A stretch of 64,000 bases of DNA from Permianibacter aggregans (GTDB taxonomy: Bacteria; Pseudomonadota; Gammaproteobacteria; Enterobacterales; Permianibacteraceae), in the NCBI RefSeq assembly GCF_009756665.1, contig NZ_CP037953.1, positions 2,418,001 to 2,482,000 on the forward strand. The letters are read 5' to 3'. Numbering within the stretch: position 1 is the stretch's first letter; every line of letters starts with the position of its first letter. Both the position numbers and the translations under genes were made by a program. The notes under the pieces are model-generated. The model did not search any database, was not told the origin of the DNA, and saw only the letters and a program-made list of their open reading frames with translations. This document shows, piece after piece, positions 26,388-34,189 of this stretch.

Positions 26388-28259
26388 ATGTCGTCGCGTA
26401 ATCCATTTGAGTTAATGTCGCAGCGTCGTTTCCTGCCGTTTTTCGTGACGCAGTTTCTCGGTGCTTTCAACGATAACCTGTTCAAGATCGCGCTGGTTTT
26501 GATGGTTACTTACAGCGGCTTGTACAGCGAAGGAGAAATCAATCTCCTGGCCAACATCGCCAACGGATTGTTCATACTACCGTTCTTTATCTTCTCGGCA
26601 ACCTTCGGCCAGCTCGCCGATAAATACGAAAAAGCCCAGCTGATTCGTGTCACCAAGGTCATGGAAATCGTAATCATGCTGGTGGCGCTGCTCGGATTCT
26701 ATTTATTCAGTTTGCCCATACTGCTAACAGCACTGTTCTTGATGGGCGCACAATCAACGTTATTCGGTCCGGTCAAATACGGCATTTTGCCGCAGCATCT
26801 ACGTCGCGATGAATTGATGGGCGGTAACGGCTTGATTGAGATGGGCACCTTCGTCGCGATTTTGCTCGGACAATTGGTCGCAAGTTACATGCTGCAGATC
26901 GGGTTGCTGCACGAAGCAGCAATGCTGATGGTCGGTTTGTCGTTTATGGGCTTGATGACATCGATCGCTATTCCTCCTGCCCCTGCTTCTGATCCGAACC
27001 TGAAAATCAACTGGAACTTCTTTACTGAAACCACCAAGCTAATCCGTTACACCGCTCAGCATCGTGAAGTATTTTTGGCCGTGCTGGGCATTTCCTGGTT
27101 CTGGTTTTACGGCGCGCTGATCCTGGCACAAATGCCGGCTTATTCGCGTTTGGTGTTGCTCGGGTCGGAATCGGTGTTCAGTTTGATTCTGGCGACATTC
27201 ACGCTAGGTATCGGTATCGGTTCGGTGCTTTGTGAAAAAATGTCGCAAGGTCGAATAGAGCTTGGCTTGGTGCCATTTGGTTCCATCGGCCTGACCATTT
27301 TTGCTGTCGATTTATTTTTTGCCAGCGATTTTCGCGCTGGCGCTGAAATGGCAACGTTCCAACAATTCATTGCCGAAAGCGGTTCCTGGCGAGTCATTGC
27401 TGATATCTTTCTGATGGGCTTGTTCGGCGGCTTTTACATTGTGCCGCTCTACACGATGGTGCAGACGCGCACACCGGAAACCCATATTTCCCGTGTCATT
27501 GCCGCCAACAACGTTTTGAACGCCGGTTTCATGGTGGTTGCTGCTGGCGTTGGGGCGGGCCTGCTGGCCGCTGGCGCGGAAATTCCCCATCTCTTTCTGC
27601 TCTGTGGCGTACTGACCGCCGTAATTTCCGTGATCATTTTCCGATTGATGCCGGAATTCGTCTTGCGCTTTTTTGCCTGGCTGCTGATCAACACCATCTA
27701 TCGATTACGCGTTCGCCAAATCGAGCAAGTGCCGCAAGAAGGTGCCGCCGTGCTCGTCTGCAATCATGTCAGCTATGTCGATGCCATCGTCATCGCTGCT
27801 GCGGTATCGCGGCCGATTCGTTTCATCATGGACCATCGCATCTTTAAGGTACCGGTGCTGTCCTGGATCTTCAGAACCATGCGCACCATTCCGATTGCTT
27901 CCGCGAAAGAAGATCCGGAGCTGAAAGAAAAGGCGATGACCGAGGCGGCAGAAGCGCTGAAAAACGGTGAACTGATTTGCATCTTCCCGGAAGGAAAGCT
28001 GACGGCTGACGGCGAAATGAGCCCATTCCGCCCGGGCGTAGAAGACATTCTCAGCCGTTGTCCGGCACCGGTTATTCCAATGGCATTACAAGGCCTGTGG
28101 CACAGCTTTTTCTCGCGTCGCGGTGGTGCGGCAATGCGCGGTTTGCCGTATCGTTTCTTCAAGAAGATTCATTTGGTCGTTGGTGAGCCAATGCCCGTTA
28201 CCGCCAAAGCTGAAGATATGGAGAGTGTTGTCCGAGAGCTTCGGGGCGACCAGCGCTGA
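26388..28259 (+). CDS. MFS lysophospholipid flippase fused to PlsC-type acyltransferase
   Basis: A 623-residue two-domain protein. Residues 1-425 form an LplT-like major facilitator (FFVTQFLGAFNDNLFKIALV start, 12 helices). Residues about 435-620 form a 1-acylglycerol-phosphate acyltransferase with the HX4D motif NHVSYVD (His460) and FPEG. Related three-domain proteins (Aas fused to LplT) also carry an acyl-ACP synthetase domain; it is absent here. The likely job is to flip lysophospholipids inward and re-acylate them in the inner membrane. Substrate use without a linked synthetase is inference. Confidence 0.9.
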   Translation: MSSRNPFELMSQRRFLPFFVTQFLGAFNDNLFKIALVLMVTYSGLYSEGEINLLANIANGLFILPFFIFSATFGQLADKYEKAQLIRVTKVMEIVIMLVALLGFYLFSLPILLTALFLMGAQSTLFGPVKYGILPQHLRRDELMGGNGLIEMGTFVAILLGQLVASYMLQIGLLHEAAMLMVGLSFMGLMTSIAIPPAPASDPNLKINWNFFTETTKLIRYTAQHREVFLAVLGISWFWFYGALILAQMPAYSRLVLLGSESVFSLILATFTLGIGIGSVLCEKMSQGRIELGLVPFGSIGLTIFAVDLFFASDFRAGAEMATFQQFIAESGSWRVIADIFLMGLFGGFYIVPLYTMVQTRTPETHISRVIAANNVLNAGFMVVAAGVGAGLLAAGAEIPHLFLLCGVLTAVISVIIFRLMPEFVLRFFAWLLINTIYRLRVRQIEQVPQEGAAVLVCNHVSYVDAIVIAAAVSRPIRFIMDHRIFKVPVLSWIFRTMRTIPIASAKEDPELKEKAMTEAAEALKNGELICIFPEGKLTADGEMSPFRPGVEDILSRCPAPVIPMALQGLWHSFFSRRGGAAMRGLPYRFFKKIHLVVGEPMPVTAKAEDMESVVRELRGDQR

Positions 28260-28285
28260 CAAGGGTAAGTAGACAAGTCATTATT

Positions 28286-28426
28286 GATCCCCCTCTTTAT
28301 CAAGGGCGAGCACGGATAAAATCACGGTGCCAGTGCACCGTGATTCCGGCGCAGTGCCAGCCGCTCTGTCGGCTCGCCAGGCAGCTAAAAAGTGCACACG
28401 TTTCGATCCCCCTCCTTTCAAAGGAG
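28286..28426. repeat. Palindromic mosaic repeat, related to copy near 41.2 kb
   Basis: This spacer holds a 10-bp hairpin (ATCACGGTGC with GCACCGTGAT, 4-nt loop) running into GTGATTCCGGCGCAGTGCC and AGCCGCTCTGTCGGCT, which recur with one or two changes at about 41240-41276, both after a GATCCCC-CTCTTT-CGAGCA segment. A second hairpin (CCTCCTTT with AAAGGAGG) follows. It has the look of a dispersed non-coding repeat. Confidence 0.65.
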
Positions 28427-28476
28427 GGGCTGGGGGTGGTTAAATCTCTCAACAACAAAATCAAAAAGGAAACATC

Positions 28477-29382
28477 ATGGCCGGCGCAAATCCCACCAAA
28501 GCCATCCTCTACGCACTGGCTGCCAACGGCGCCATCGCCATCAGCAAATACGTCGCGGCATTCATCACCTCCTCCGGCTCGATGCTCGCTGAAGCGGTGC
28601 ACTCAACCGCCGATTGTGGCAACCAGTTATTACTGCTACTTGGCCTTAAACAGGCCAAACGGCCGCCCAGTCCGGACTACCCGCTTGGCTACGGTAAAGA
28701 AACCTATTTCTGGTCGTTCATCGTCGCCTTGATGTTGTTCAGCATCGGTGGTTTGTTCTCCATTTACGAAGGCTGGCACAAACTCCATGAACCAGAACCG
28801 TTGAGTTATCCACTACTGGCTCTCGGCGTGCTCGCGTTCGGCATCATCGCTGAAGCATTCTCGATGTGGGGTTGCCTGGTCGAAGTCAACAAATCCCGCG
28901 GCGATCGATCACTGTGGCAATGGTTCCGGCAATCTCGCAATAGTGAATTGGTCGTTATCTTTGGTGAAGATCTTGCCGCGTTACTGGGCTTGGTGCTCGC
29001 GTTCGTCGCCGTAACGCTGGCCTGGGTCACCGGCAATCCCATGTGGGATGCGCTCGGCAGCATCGGCATCGGCGTATTGCTGATTATTATCGCCATACTT
29101 ATTGGTATCGAAGTCAAAGCCATGCTGATTGGCCAGGGCGTAGAAGAGCGCGAGAAAGCCAAAATGCTGGCTGTGCTACAGCAACATCCAGCGGTCGAAC
29201 AAATCTATAACTTGCTGAGCCTGCAACTCGGCAGCGATGTCATGGTCGCGATTAAAGCGAGATTAAAACCACAAGGCAGCGAGCAGCAATTGATCGCCAA
29301 TATCAATGACATTGAAAGGCAATTCAAGCAGGCCTTTCCCCAGGTCATGTGGCTATTCTTCGAGCCCGATATCGCAGACTAA
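28477..29382 (+). CDS. Cation diffusion facilitator (CDF) transporter
   Basis: A 301-residue inner-membrane metal efflux protein with about six helices. The metal site reads HSTAD (41-45) in helix 2 and GEDLAALLG in helix 5, a variant pattern typical of the SLC30A9/ZnT9-like branch rather than the HxxxD/HxxxD of zinc-exporting ZitB/FieF. A cytoplasmic C-terminal domain (about 215-301) follows. Likely substrates are zinc or related divalent ions, but this branch is poorly characterised. AAAAGGAAAC precedes the ATG. Confidence 0.9.
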   Translation: MAGANPTKAILYALAANGAIAISKYVAAFITSSGSMLAEAVHSTADCGNQLLLLLGLKQAKRPPSPDYPLGYGKETYFWSFIVALMLFSIGGLFSIYEGWHKLHEPEPLSYPLLALGVLAFGIIAEAFSMWGCLVEVNKSRGDRSLWQWFRQSRNSELVVIFGEDLAALLGLVLAFVAVTLAWVTGNPMWDALGSIGIGVLLIIIAILIGIEVKAMLIGQGVEEREKAKMLAVLQQHPAVEQIYNLLSLQLGSDVMVAIKARLKPQGSEQQLIANINDIERQFKQAFPQVMWLFFEPDIAD

Positions 29383-29420
29383 CTGTTCAGATGTAGTAAA
29401 AGCCGAAGAGGTCAGTGTCG

Positions 29421-29942
29421 ATGCTTAACTCATGGTCAATACCCAAATTCCTGTACGGGGTACTCCTGGTTGTCCATGCCACACTGATCGCTTTGACGTT
29501 GGAGAACCTGCCCGACCCATTCGCGACACATTTCAATACCGCTAATGAACCGGATCGCTGGCTTTCCCATCACCAGTATTGGCTGGTACAAGCGCTAATC
29601 AGCGTAATAACTCCCGCGCTCCTTGTCATGTTGCTGAGTTTGAGCAATCGACTACCCAGCTACCTGATCAATTTGCCGAACAAGGACTATTGGCTACACC
29701 CCGACCGGCAGGCCGAAACGCAACGAACAATCATTCGTTTCGGCTGGTGGATGGCCTGCATCATCATCGCGTTCTGTAGCGGAATGCATTACAACCTCGT
29801 TGTCGCCAACCAAGGTAAAACACCAACTCTGCACGGAAGATTGCTGCTGATAACCGTCGCGCTATTTATCTTTGCGATAGTCGTATGGTTAAAGCAACTA
29901 CACCGGGAATTCTCTGCTCCAGACAACTCTTCGAGTATTTGA
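29421..29942 (+). CDS. DUF1648-like small membrane protein
   Basis: A 173-residue protein with four hydrophobic segments (about 12-30, 48-68, 105-125 and 138-156). The segment LPDPFATHFNTANEPDRW is the DUF1648 signature (P-x-HF-x-G/N-x-DRW). DUF1648 occurs in bacterial membrane proteins such as SdpI-like immunity proteins, but the specific role here is unknown. The ATG with GAGG at 9 bases is preferred to a GTG two codons upstream. It is the last chromosomal gene before the integron array. Confidence 0.75.
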   Translation: MLNSWSIPKFLYGVLLVVHATLIALTLENLPDPFATHFNTANEPDRWLSHHQYWLVQALISVITPALLVMLLSLSNRLPSYLINLPNKDYWLHPDRQAETQRTIIRFGWWMACIIIAFCSGMHYNLVVANQGKTPTLHGRLLLITVALFIFAIVVWLKQLHREFSAPDNSSSI

Positions 29943-29985
29943 TGCTTTTCATGGTAGCAAGTTTATGCTCGGGCTGAGCGCTGTG

Positions 29986-30270
29986 CTAGAAGCTTTCAGA
30001 AAGTTGGCCATAGTAACCGGCCACTAAGAGGACTAAACTGATAAAGCTGAGAAGGTTAACCCATGGCTTTTCTTCTGTGCTGGAGAAAAGCGACTTAAGG
30101 GTAAATTTTTCACTGAACTTCAGTGGTGGTGCCGCTGAGAAAATTACTGTTACGGCAACAAGGGTAAAGCCTGTTGCGATTACCGCTCGGCTAACTTCTT
30201 CGTCTTGGTAAAAATCAACAAAATTCAAAACGCCTAGGGCAAGAAAAATCACGGTTTCCCAAACACGCAT
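29986..30270 (-). CDS. Distal integron cassette: small membrane protein
   Basis: A 94-residue protein with three hydrophobic segments (about 5-20, 28-47 and 70-88). I recognise no family. It is the last cassette of the array: an attC lies directly upstream of it (right), but no attC can be seen on its downstream (left) side before the convergent DUF1648 gene. The array end is therefore probably truncated or decayed. Base composition is AT-richer than the chromosome around it, like the other cassettes. Confidence 0.6.
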   Translation of the reverse strand: MRVWETVIFLALGVLNFVDFYQDEEVSRAVIATGFTLVAVTVIFSAAPPLKFSEKFTLKSLFSSTEEKPWVNLLSFISLVLLVAGYYGQLSESF

Positions 30271-30295
30271 ATTTGCTCCATGAATTTTTTTCTTT

Positions 30296-30399
30296 TAACG
30301 CTCAGCTAACCGGCCGCTGATTGATTTTGTGTAAGAATGCGCGAAGCGCCGCACAAAAGCAAACACTGGCCAGTGGTCAGGCTGACCCGATTGTTAAGC
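30296..30399 (-). repeat. attC site 9 (most distal)
   Basis: Starts with TAACGCTC and ends with GTTAAGC on the plus strand, the complements of the GTT/AAC core sites. The inner imperfect palindrome (TTTTGTGTAAGAATGCGC with GCGCCGCACAAAAG) is shared with all other sites. It belongs to the lipoprotein cassette on its right. Confidence 0.88.
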
Positions 30400-30819
30400 C
30401 TATTTTGATTTTTTAAAATAAGGGGAGGCATGATCAGTTAAACGATAGGAGACGCCTAAGTCTTGGCTTAGACGTGTGCCAGAAATATCTTTAAGTTGCA
30501 CATACCACACACGTGTAACATCGTCTATATACTCGGCGTGCTGAAGGTTAGCAAAACTTATATTTTTATTTTCTAAATTTGTATTGAGGCGTTCCAATAC
30601 CTCAGCTTCATAAACGTACCAAAAATGGACGGGAATACAGGCATCAGATTTGCAGTTTGTAGAAGGATAAAGCCCCGTATATTTCACGCTCTTTACTTTC
30701 ACTACTAACAAAATTTCATCGTGTGAAGGATTGAGTTTTGATAAAAGCTCAGAATCTGGTTCTGTGTATGTCGTTGCACATGCTGAAAGTGCTAGGCATA
30801 AGAATAAAATGAACCGCAT
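30400..30819 (-). CDS. Cassette lipoprotein of unknown function
   Basis: A 139-residue protein starting MRFILFLCLALSACATTYTE: a lipoprotein signal with lipobox LSAC, so Cys15 should be acylated. The mature part has two cysteines (NCKSDAC) and a beta-rich stretch (VHFWYVYEAEVLERL) but no family I recognise. The open frame extends 62 codons upstream through the neighbouring attC; that part is not coding. Stop lies next to its attC, as usual for integron cassettes. Confidence 0.7.
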   Translation of the reverse strand: MRFILFLCLALSACATTYTEPDSELLSKLNPSHDEILLVVKVKSVKYTGLYPSTNCKSDACIPVHFWYVYEAEVLERLNTNLENKNISFANLQHAEYIDDVTRVWYVQLKDISGTRLSQDLGVSYRLTDHASPYFKKSK

Positions 30820-30827
30820 TTGTAGCT

Positions 30828-30940
30828 TAACGCTTGGGGTAGCCGGCCGCTGGCCGGGGGTTGATTTTGTGCGAATATGCGCGCAGCGCCGCACAAAAGC
30901 AAGCACGGTTTGGTGGTCGCGGCTGACCGCTTTGTTACAA
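30828..30940 (-). repeat. attC site 8
   Basis: Bounded by TTAACGCTTGGG and GTTACAA on the plus strand. It contains GTAGCCGGCCGCTGGCCGG and the conserved centre ATGCGCGCAGCGCCGCACAAAAG. It belongs to the secreted-protein cassette on its right, whose stop codon lies inside it. Confidence 0.9.
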
Positions 30941-31366
30941 ACATTTTTTTGAAAACTCATAAAAGCCAACTTCCCTTGGTGCACTTGCGGCTTTGGTAAG
31001 TTCAAAGGACTCCACTAATACTGGGTGGTCTTCTGCTTTAGCTAAAATAGATAACCCAACTATTAAGGGCCCTGTGCGCTCAGCATAGATAAACGACTGC
31101 GTGAATGAGCCCCGTGACACCGTGATTGACGTGATGCCATTTACATTTTTTACGTTTTCTGCGGCAAATGGAAAGACGAAATCACAGTTGTGATTCGAGC
31201 CAAGTGAGTAGGAAAATAAACCTCTGGAGTCATTCTCAACTAGCAGAACGGAGCCATATGTGGCTCCGAAGTTGCTGAAACCCTCCCACACATTTTCTGT
31301 ACTAGCCGCGAGTGCCGAGTTAGCAAGTAGCGCCGCTATGAATGCGAGGTGGTTTTTTGTATTCAT
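30935..31366 (-). CDS. Cassette-encoded secreted protein of unknown function
   Basis: A 143-residue protein with a clear signal peptide (1-20, ending ALAAS) and a beta-rich mature part with two cysteines (NCDFVF and the C-terminal KKCL), which could form a disulphide. No family is recognised. The stop codon overlaps the attC core, a common cassette feature. Start ATG is 10 bases inside the attC of the next cassette. Confidence 0.65.
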   Translation of the reverse strand: MNTKNHLAFIAALLANSALAASTENVWEGFSNFGATYGSVLLVENDSRGLFSYSLGSNHNCDFVFPFAAENVKNVNGITSITVSRGSFTQSFIYAERTGPLIVGLSILAKAEDHPVLVESFELTKAASAPREVGFYEFSKKCL

Positions 31367-31376
31367 TTAATGTTTA

Positions 31377-31488
31377 TAACGCCAAGCTAATTGGCAACCT
31401 GAAAAGTGATTGCGTTGTGCGAATATGCGCGAAGCGCCGCACAAAAGCAAGCACGGTTTGGCGGTCCCGGCTGACCTGGTTGTTACAT
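31377..31488 (-). repeat. attC site 7
   Basis: Bounded by TAACGCCAAGC and GTTACAT on the plus strand. Its left part (TAATTGGCAACCTGAAAAG) is more diverged from the other sites, while the centre ATATGCGCGAAGCGCCGCAC is conserved. It belongs to the RraB-like cassette. Confidence 0.85.
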
Positions 31489-31821
31489 TTAATTTGATAC
31501 ATCACAACCCCAACCATCGTAATGAACCGAATATTCCTCGCTAATTGCATTGAGCAGAATCGATGTTTTTGTAATGTTATGAAAGTCAGTGCAGTCGATA
31601 CTTGTGCATTTTAAAAAATAGCCTGAATGATGCTTATCAATTATGAGATTAGAAAAATCCATTAAAAGCAGCAATTCAGAAAGAGAGATCAATTTTTGTT
31701 CATCATCAGATGTAAATGTGTGATCAATTAATCTAACTACCTGATCGTCATCGCCTTTCTCAGCTAACGACCTCAGCGTTGATTTGTCGAGTTCAATTTG
31801 TTGTTTGTATTGTTCTTTCAT
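31489..31821 (-). CDS. Cassette-encoded RraB-like protein
   Basis: A 110-residue protein resembling the ribonuclease E inhibitor RraB. The match is in DDDQVVRLIDHTFTSDDE, like the RraB start after its acidic helix, and in the end YSVHYDGWGCDV, which corresponds to the conserved YDGWG of RraB. RraB binds RNase E and alters mRNA decay. If this cassette protein keeps that activity it would be a mobile modulator of RNA turnover; family assignment is from motif memory, and binding is unproven. The ATG overlaps the neighbouring attC edge. Confidence 0.6.
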   Translation of the reverse strand: MKEQYKQQIELDKSTLRSLAEKGDDDQVVRLIDHTFTSDDEQKLISLSELLLLMDFSNLIIDKHHSGYFLKCTSIDCTDFHNITKTSILLNAISEEYSVHYDGWGCDVSN

Positions 31822-31827
31822 TAAATT

Positions 31828-31938
31828 TAACGCCTAGGTAGCCGGCCGCCAAGCCGGGGTTGATTTTGTGCGAATATGCGCGTAGCGCCGCACAAAAGCA
31901 AGCACTGGCCAGTGGTCAGGCTGACCCGCTTGTTAGGG
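31828..31938 (-). repeat. attC site 6
   Basis: Bounded by TAACGCCTAGG and GTTAGGG on the plus strand, with GTAGCCGGCCGCC and the central GCGCGTAGCGCCGCACAAAAG. It belongs to the cassette of the 122-residue exported protein on its right. Confidence 0.9.
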
Positions 31939-32024
31939 AGACTTTGAGTCCGAGTGCTTTGTTGGTTGGGTTAAGTTTTTAGGTCTTCTAATAGTTTGGC
32001 TAGCACTCTTCAAGTGCGCCGTAA

Positions 32025-32393
32025 CTATTGGCTGAGCATTAATAATGCTGAGTCACATTTTTCCTTCAGAGAGTCAATGTTTTCTTTTTCTAGATTTTCT
32101 ATTATTTCGTTAATTTGTGGTTGATATATTTCTGTTAGATCACTTTCAGAGAGGTCATCTCCGAGCTCACTTTTTAAAAGCTCTAGACCTTCCATGATGT
32201 AGGTAATATTGTTGTTGGCCCATCTTGCGTAAGTACTTTGATACTCTTGTCCAAATTTCTCGCTACATTTTTCAATGATTGGCTCAAGTAGGAGGGAGGA
32301 CTCAAAAAACTGTTTCTTAGCTTCTGTTTCAGTATCGGCTAAAGCCTCAGAGCTAATTAAGACTGCCACTAAAATCATTAAGTGCTTTTTCAT
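32025..32393 (-). CDS. Cassette-encoded small exported helical protein
   Basis: A 122-residue protein with a signal peptide (MKKHLMILVAVLISSEALA) and a mature part that is acidic and predicted helical, with two cysteines (EKCSEKF and EKCDSALL) that may pair. No family recognised. The frame upstream of this ATG runs through an attC and is not coding. Between its stop and its attC lie about 85 non-coding bases. Confidence 0.65.
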   Translation of the reverse strand: MKKHLMILVAVLISSEALADTETEAKKQFFESSLLLEPIIEKCSEKFGQEYQSTYARWANNNITYIMEGLELLKSELGDDLSESDLTEIYQPQINEIIENLEKENIDSLKEKCDSALLMLSQ

Positions 32394-32402
32394 TTTTATA
32401 CC

Positions 32403-32510
32403 TAACGCCTGGGTAGCCGGCCGCTGGTCGGTGATTGATTTTGTGCGAATATGCGCGAAGCGCCGCACAAAAGCAAGCACTGGCCAGTGGTCAGGCTGAG
32501 AACGTTAACT
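32403..32510 (-). repeat. attC site 5
   Basis: Bounded by TAACGCCTGGG and GTTAACT on the plus strand. The end reads GGCTGAGAACGTTAACT where the other sites have GGCTGACC-N-GTT, a local change next to the core. It belongs to the small membrane-protein cassette on its right. Confidence 0.88.
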
Positions 32511-32795
32511 GGCGGAGCCATCCTCTTCTCGAGCTGGGTACGCTCCGGCAACTGCCATTCCTGCAAAGTAAGCTATTACCAAACCGAAGATAACAAGAGC
32601 CACGGAATATACTGCTGAGCTCACCGGTATGAGAAAGTTAATTGCACCAAAAGTTAGTAGCGAAGCAAAAAGGGTTTTGAAAATAGATTTGTTATTCTTC
32701 TGTGCTTCTCTAGTGATAACGGGAAAAACCATGAGCATCAAGAATGTTGACTTAAAGATGCTCGCTACTATGAACATATAAATTTCGTGAACCAT
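32505..32795 (-). CDS. Cassette-encoded small membrane protein
   Basis: A 96-residue protein starting MVHEIYMFIVASIFKSTF with about three hydrophobic segments (6-28, 43-60 and 65-88) and a polar acidic tail (AREEDGSAS). No family recognised. Its stop overlaps the attC core. Small hydrophobic proteins are frequent in chromosomal integrons. Confidence 0.6.
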   Translation of the reverse strand: MVHEIYMFIVASIFKSTFLMLMVFPVITREAQKNNKSIFKTLFASLLTFGAINFLIPVSSAVYSVALVIFGLVIAYFAGMAVAGAYPAREEDGSAS

Positions 32796-32809
32796 GTTTT
32801 GATGTGGCC

Positions 32810-32921
32810 TAACGCCGGGGTAGCCGGCCGCTGGCTGGTGGTTGATTTTGTGTGAGAATGCGCGAAGCGCCACGCAAAAGCAAGCACTGGCCGGCGGTCG
32901 GGCTGACCCAATTGTTAGGGC
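32810..32921 (-). repeat. attC site 4
   Basis: Bounded by TAACGCCGGGG and GTTAGGGC on the plus strand. Its sequence is identical to attC site 1, and the ORF-poor cassette attached to it is also identical. Confidence 0.92.
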
Positions 32922-33216
32922 AGTGGCTTGAAAGCCGCATGGCCGGTTAATGGTATTTTTTGATTTAAGTTTGTTACTTTTGGGTTTCGGGCAATGCGGT
33001 TGAGGTTTGCTCTGAACCGGACTAGATATACTCTGCGAGATTGCTGCAATGCATGCAGTAAACGCATCGTACCAGCACCCAGCTAACTTTGATGATCGGT
33101 TTGGATTGAACGAACTATTGAAGAAGCGGGATGTATCAAAATTGAGAAAGTGCCGAAGAAAAAATATTCCGTATTACCGCCTTGGCACCGTCAGTTCCTT
33201 TTAAATTTCGTGGCCC
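32922..33216 (-). other. ORF-poor cassette, copy 1 of 3
   Basis: About 295 bases with no convincing protein gene. The only cassette-like frame is a 50-codon ORF (ATG at 33067, stop in the attC core) without a good ribosome site; an AAAAGGAA box near the cassette start precedes only a four-codon frame. Together with its attC it is identical to the copy next to attI. Possible roles are a small RNA, a promoter cassette, or a short peptide; none is shown. Confidence 0.7.
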
Positions 33217-33327
33217 TAACGCCTGGGTAGCCGGCCGCTGGCCGGTGATTGATTTTGTGTGAGAATGCGCGAAGCGCCACACAAAAGCAAGCACTGGCCA
33301 GTGGTCAGGCTGACCCAGTTGTTATGA
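33217..33327 (-). repeat. attC site 3
   Basis: Bounded by TAACGCCTGGG and GTTATGA on the plus strand, with the typical GCCGGCCGCTGGCCGG and central GCGCGAAGCGCCACACAAAAG. It belongs to the TonB-like cassette on its right, whose stop lies in the core. Confidence 0.9.
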
Positions 33328-33657
33328 GCTTTTATCAAGTTCAAATACAAGCACATACTCACCACAACGGTTTGTTTCTGTGTGTGAGTTAAACTTCCAG
33401 CTTTCCGCTGCGGTAATTGCCGCTAAATCAAAAACACCTTCTGGTTTTGACTCAACAACACTTACTTTGTGCGCGTGACCATTTGGGGCCACGAGTATCC
33501 TAATTTTAACCCAGCCTTCTTGCCCGCAAGCTTTTGCAGGGTACTGAGGTGGGGTTGAGGCCAGAATGCTTAGGTTTTTATTCGTGCATTCATCCGCTGC
33601 CGACAATGCAGAAAAGAGGGCTATCAAAGCTGCAACAAATGGTGAGCTGGCTTTCAA
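33322..33657 (-). CDS. Cassette-encoded periplasmic TonB C-terminal-domain protein
   Basis: A 111-residue exported protein: signal peptide (about 1-20, ending LSAA) and one TonB C-terminal-like domain with PPQYPAKACGQEGWVKIRI, a central AITAAESWKF and the final YVLVFEL, as in the betaalphabeta TonB fold. There is no membrane anchor helix or Pro-rich linker, so it is not a complete energy transducer. Three cysteines (DECTN, KACGQ, RCGEY) may form a disulphide. Function as a cassette protein is unknown. Confidence 0.72.
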   Translation of the reverse strand: MKASSPFVAALIALFSALSAADECTNKNLSILASTPPQYPAKACGQEGWVKIRILVAPNGHAHKVSVVESKPEGVFDLAAITAAESWKFNSHTETNRCGEYVLVFELDKSS

Positions 33658-33670
33658 TTATTTTGGCTCA

Positions 33671-33782
33671 TAACGCTTGGGGTAGCCGGCCGCTGGCCGG
33701 GGATTGATTTTGTGTGAGAATGCGCGAAGCGCCACACAAAAGCAAGCACTGGCCGGCGGTCGGGCTGACCCACTTGTTAGGG
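33671..33782 (-). repeat. attC site 2
   Basis: Bounded by TAACGCTTGGGG and GTTAGGG on the plus strand. It belongs to copy 2 of the ORF-poor cassette and differs from sites 1 and 4 at several positions, including the left arm. Confidence 0.9.
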
Positions 33783-34078
33783 CTGTGCCTTGAAAGCCGC
33801 ATGGCCGGTTAATGGTATTTTTAGATTTAAGTTTGTTACTTTTGGGTTTCGGGCAATGCGGTTGAGGTTTGCTCTGAACCGGACTAGATATACTCTGCGA
33901 GATTGCTGCAATGCATGCAGTAAACGCATCGTACCAGCACCCAGCTAACTTTGATGATCGGTTTGGATTGAACAAGCTATTGAAGAAGCGGGATGTATCA
34001 AAATTGAGAAAGTGCCGAAGAAAAAATATTCCGTATTACCGCCTTGGCACCGTCAGTTCCTTTTAAATTTCGTGGCCC
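33783..34078 (-). other. ORF-poor cassette, copy 2 of 3
   Basis: About 296 bases, the same as copies 1 and 3 except for a few substitutions (near 33783-33788, 33822, and GAACAAGC in place of GAACGAAC near 33971). The 50-codon frame is kept but has three amino-acid changes, so there is no sign of protein-level constraint. Confidence 0.7.
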
Positions 34079-34189
34079 TAACGCCGGGGTAGCCGGCCGC
34101 TGGCTGGTGGTTGATTTTGTGTGAGAATGCGCGAAGCGCCACGCAAAAGCAAGCACTGGCCGGCGGTCGGGCTGACCCAATTGTTAGGG
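34079..34189 (-). repeat. attC site 1 (nearest attI)
   Basis: Bounded by TAACGCCGGGG and GTTAGGG on the plus strand, identical to site 4. It belongs to the first cassette of the array. Confidence 0.92.

Noticed and set aside
32915-33067. 50-codon frame in the ORF-poor cassette
   Set aside because: The stop in the attC core is cassette-like, but there is no ribosome site and copy 2 shows only amino-acid-changing differences. Not called as CDS.
33658-34180. Open frames running through attC sites and ORF-poor cassettes (for example 33658-33975 and 33998-34180)
   Set aside because: They cross recombination sites, start at TTG or lack ribosome sites, and are by-products of the attC sequence. The same applies to the upstream extensions of the cassette genes at 30.8, 32.4 and 32.8 kb.
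30296-34189. Regularly spaced repeats that could be read as a CRISPR array
   Set aside because: Repeats are about 105-115 bp, imperfect and spaced by gene-sized segments, with a divergent IntI. They are attC sites.
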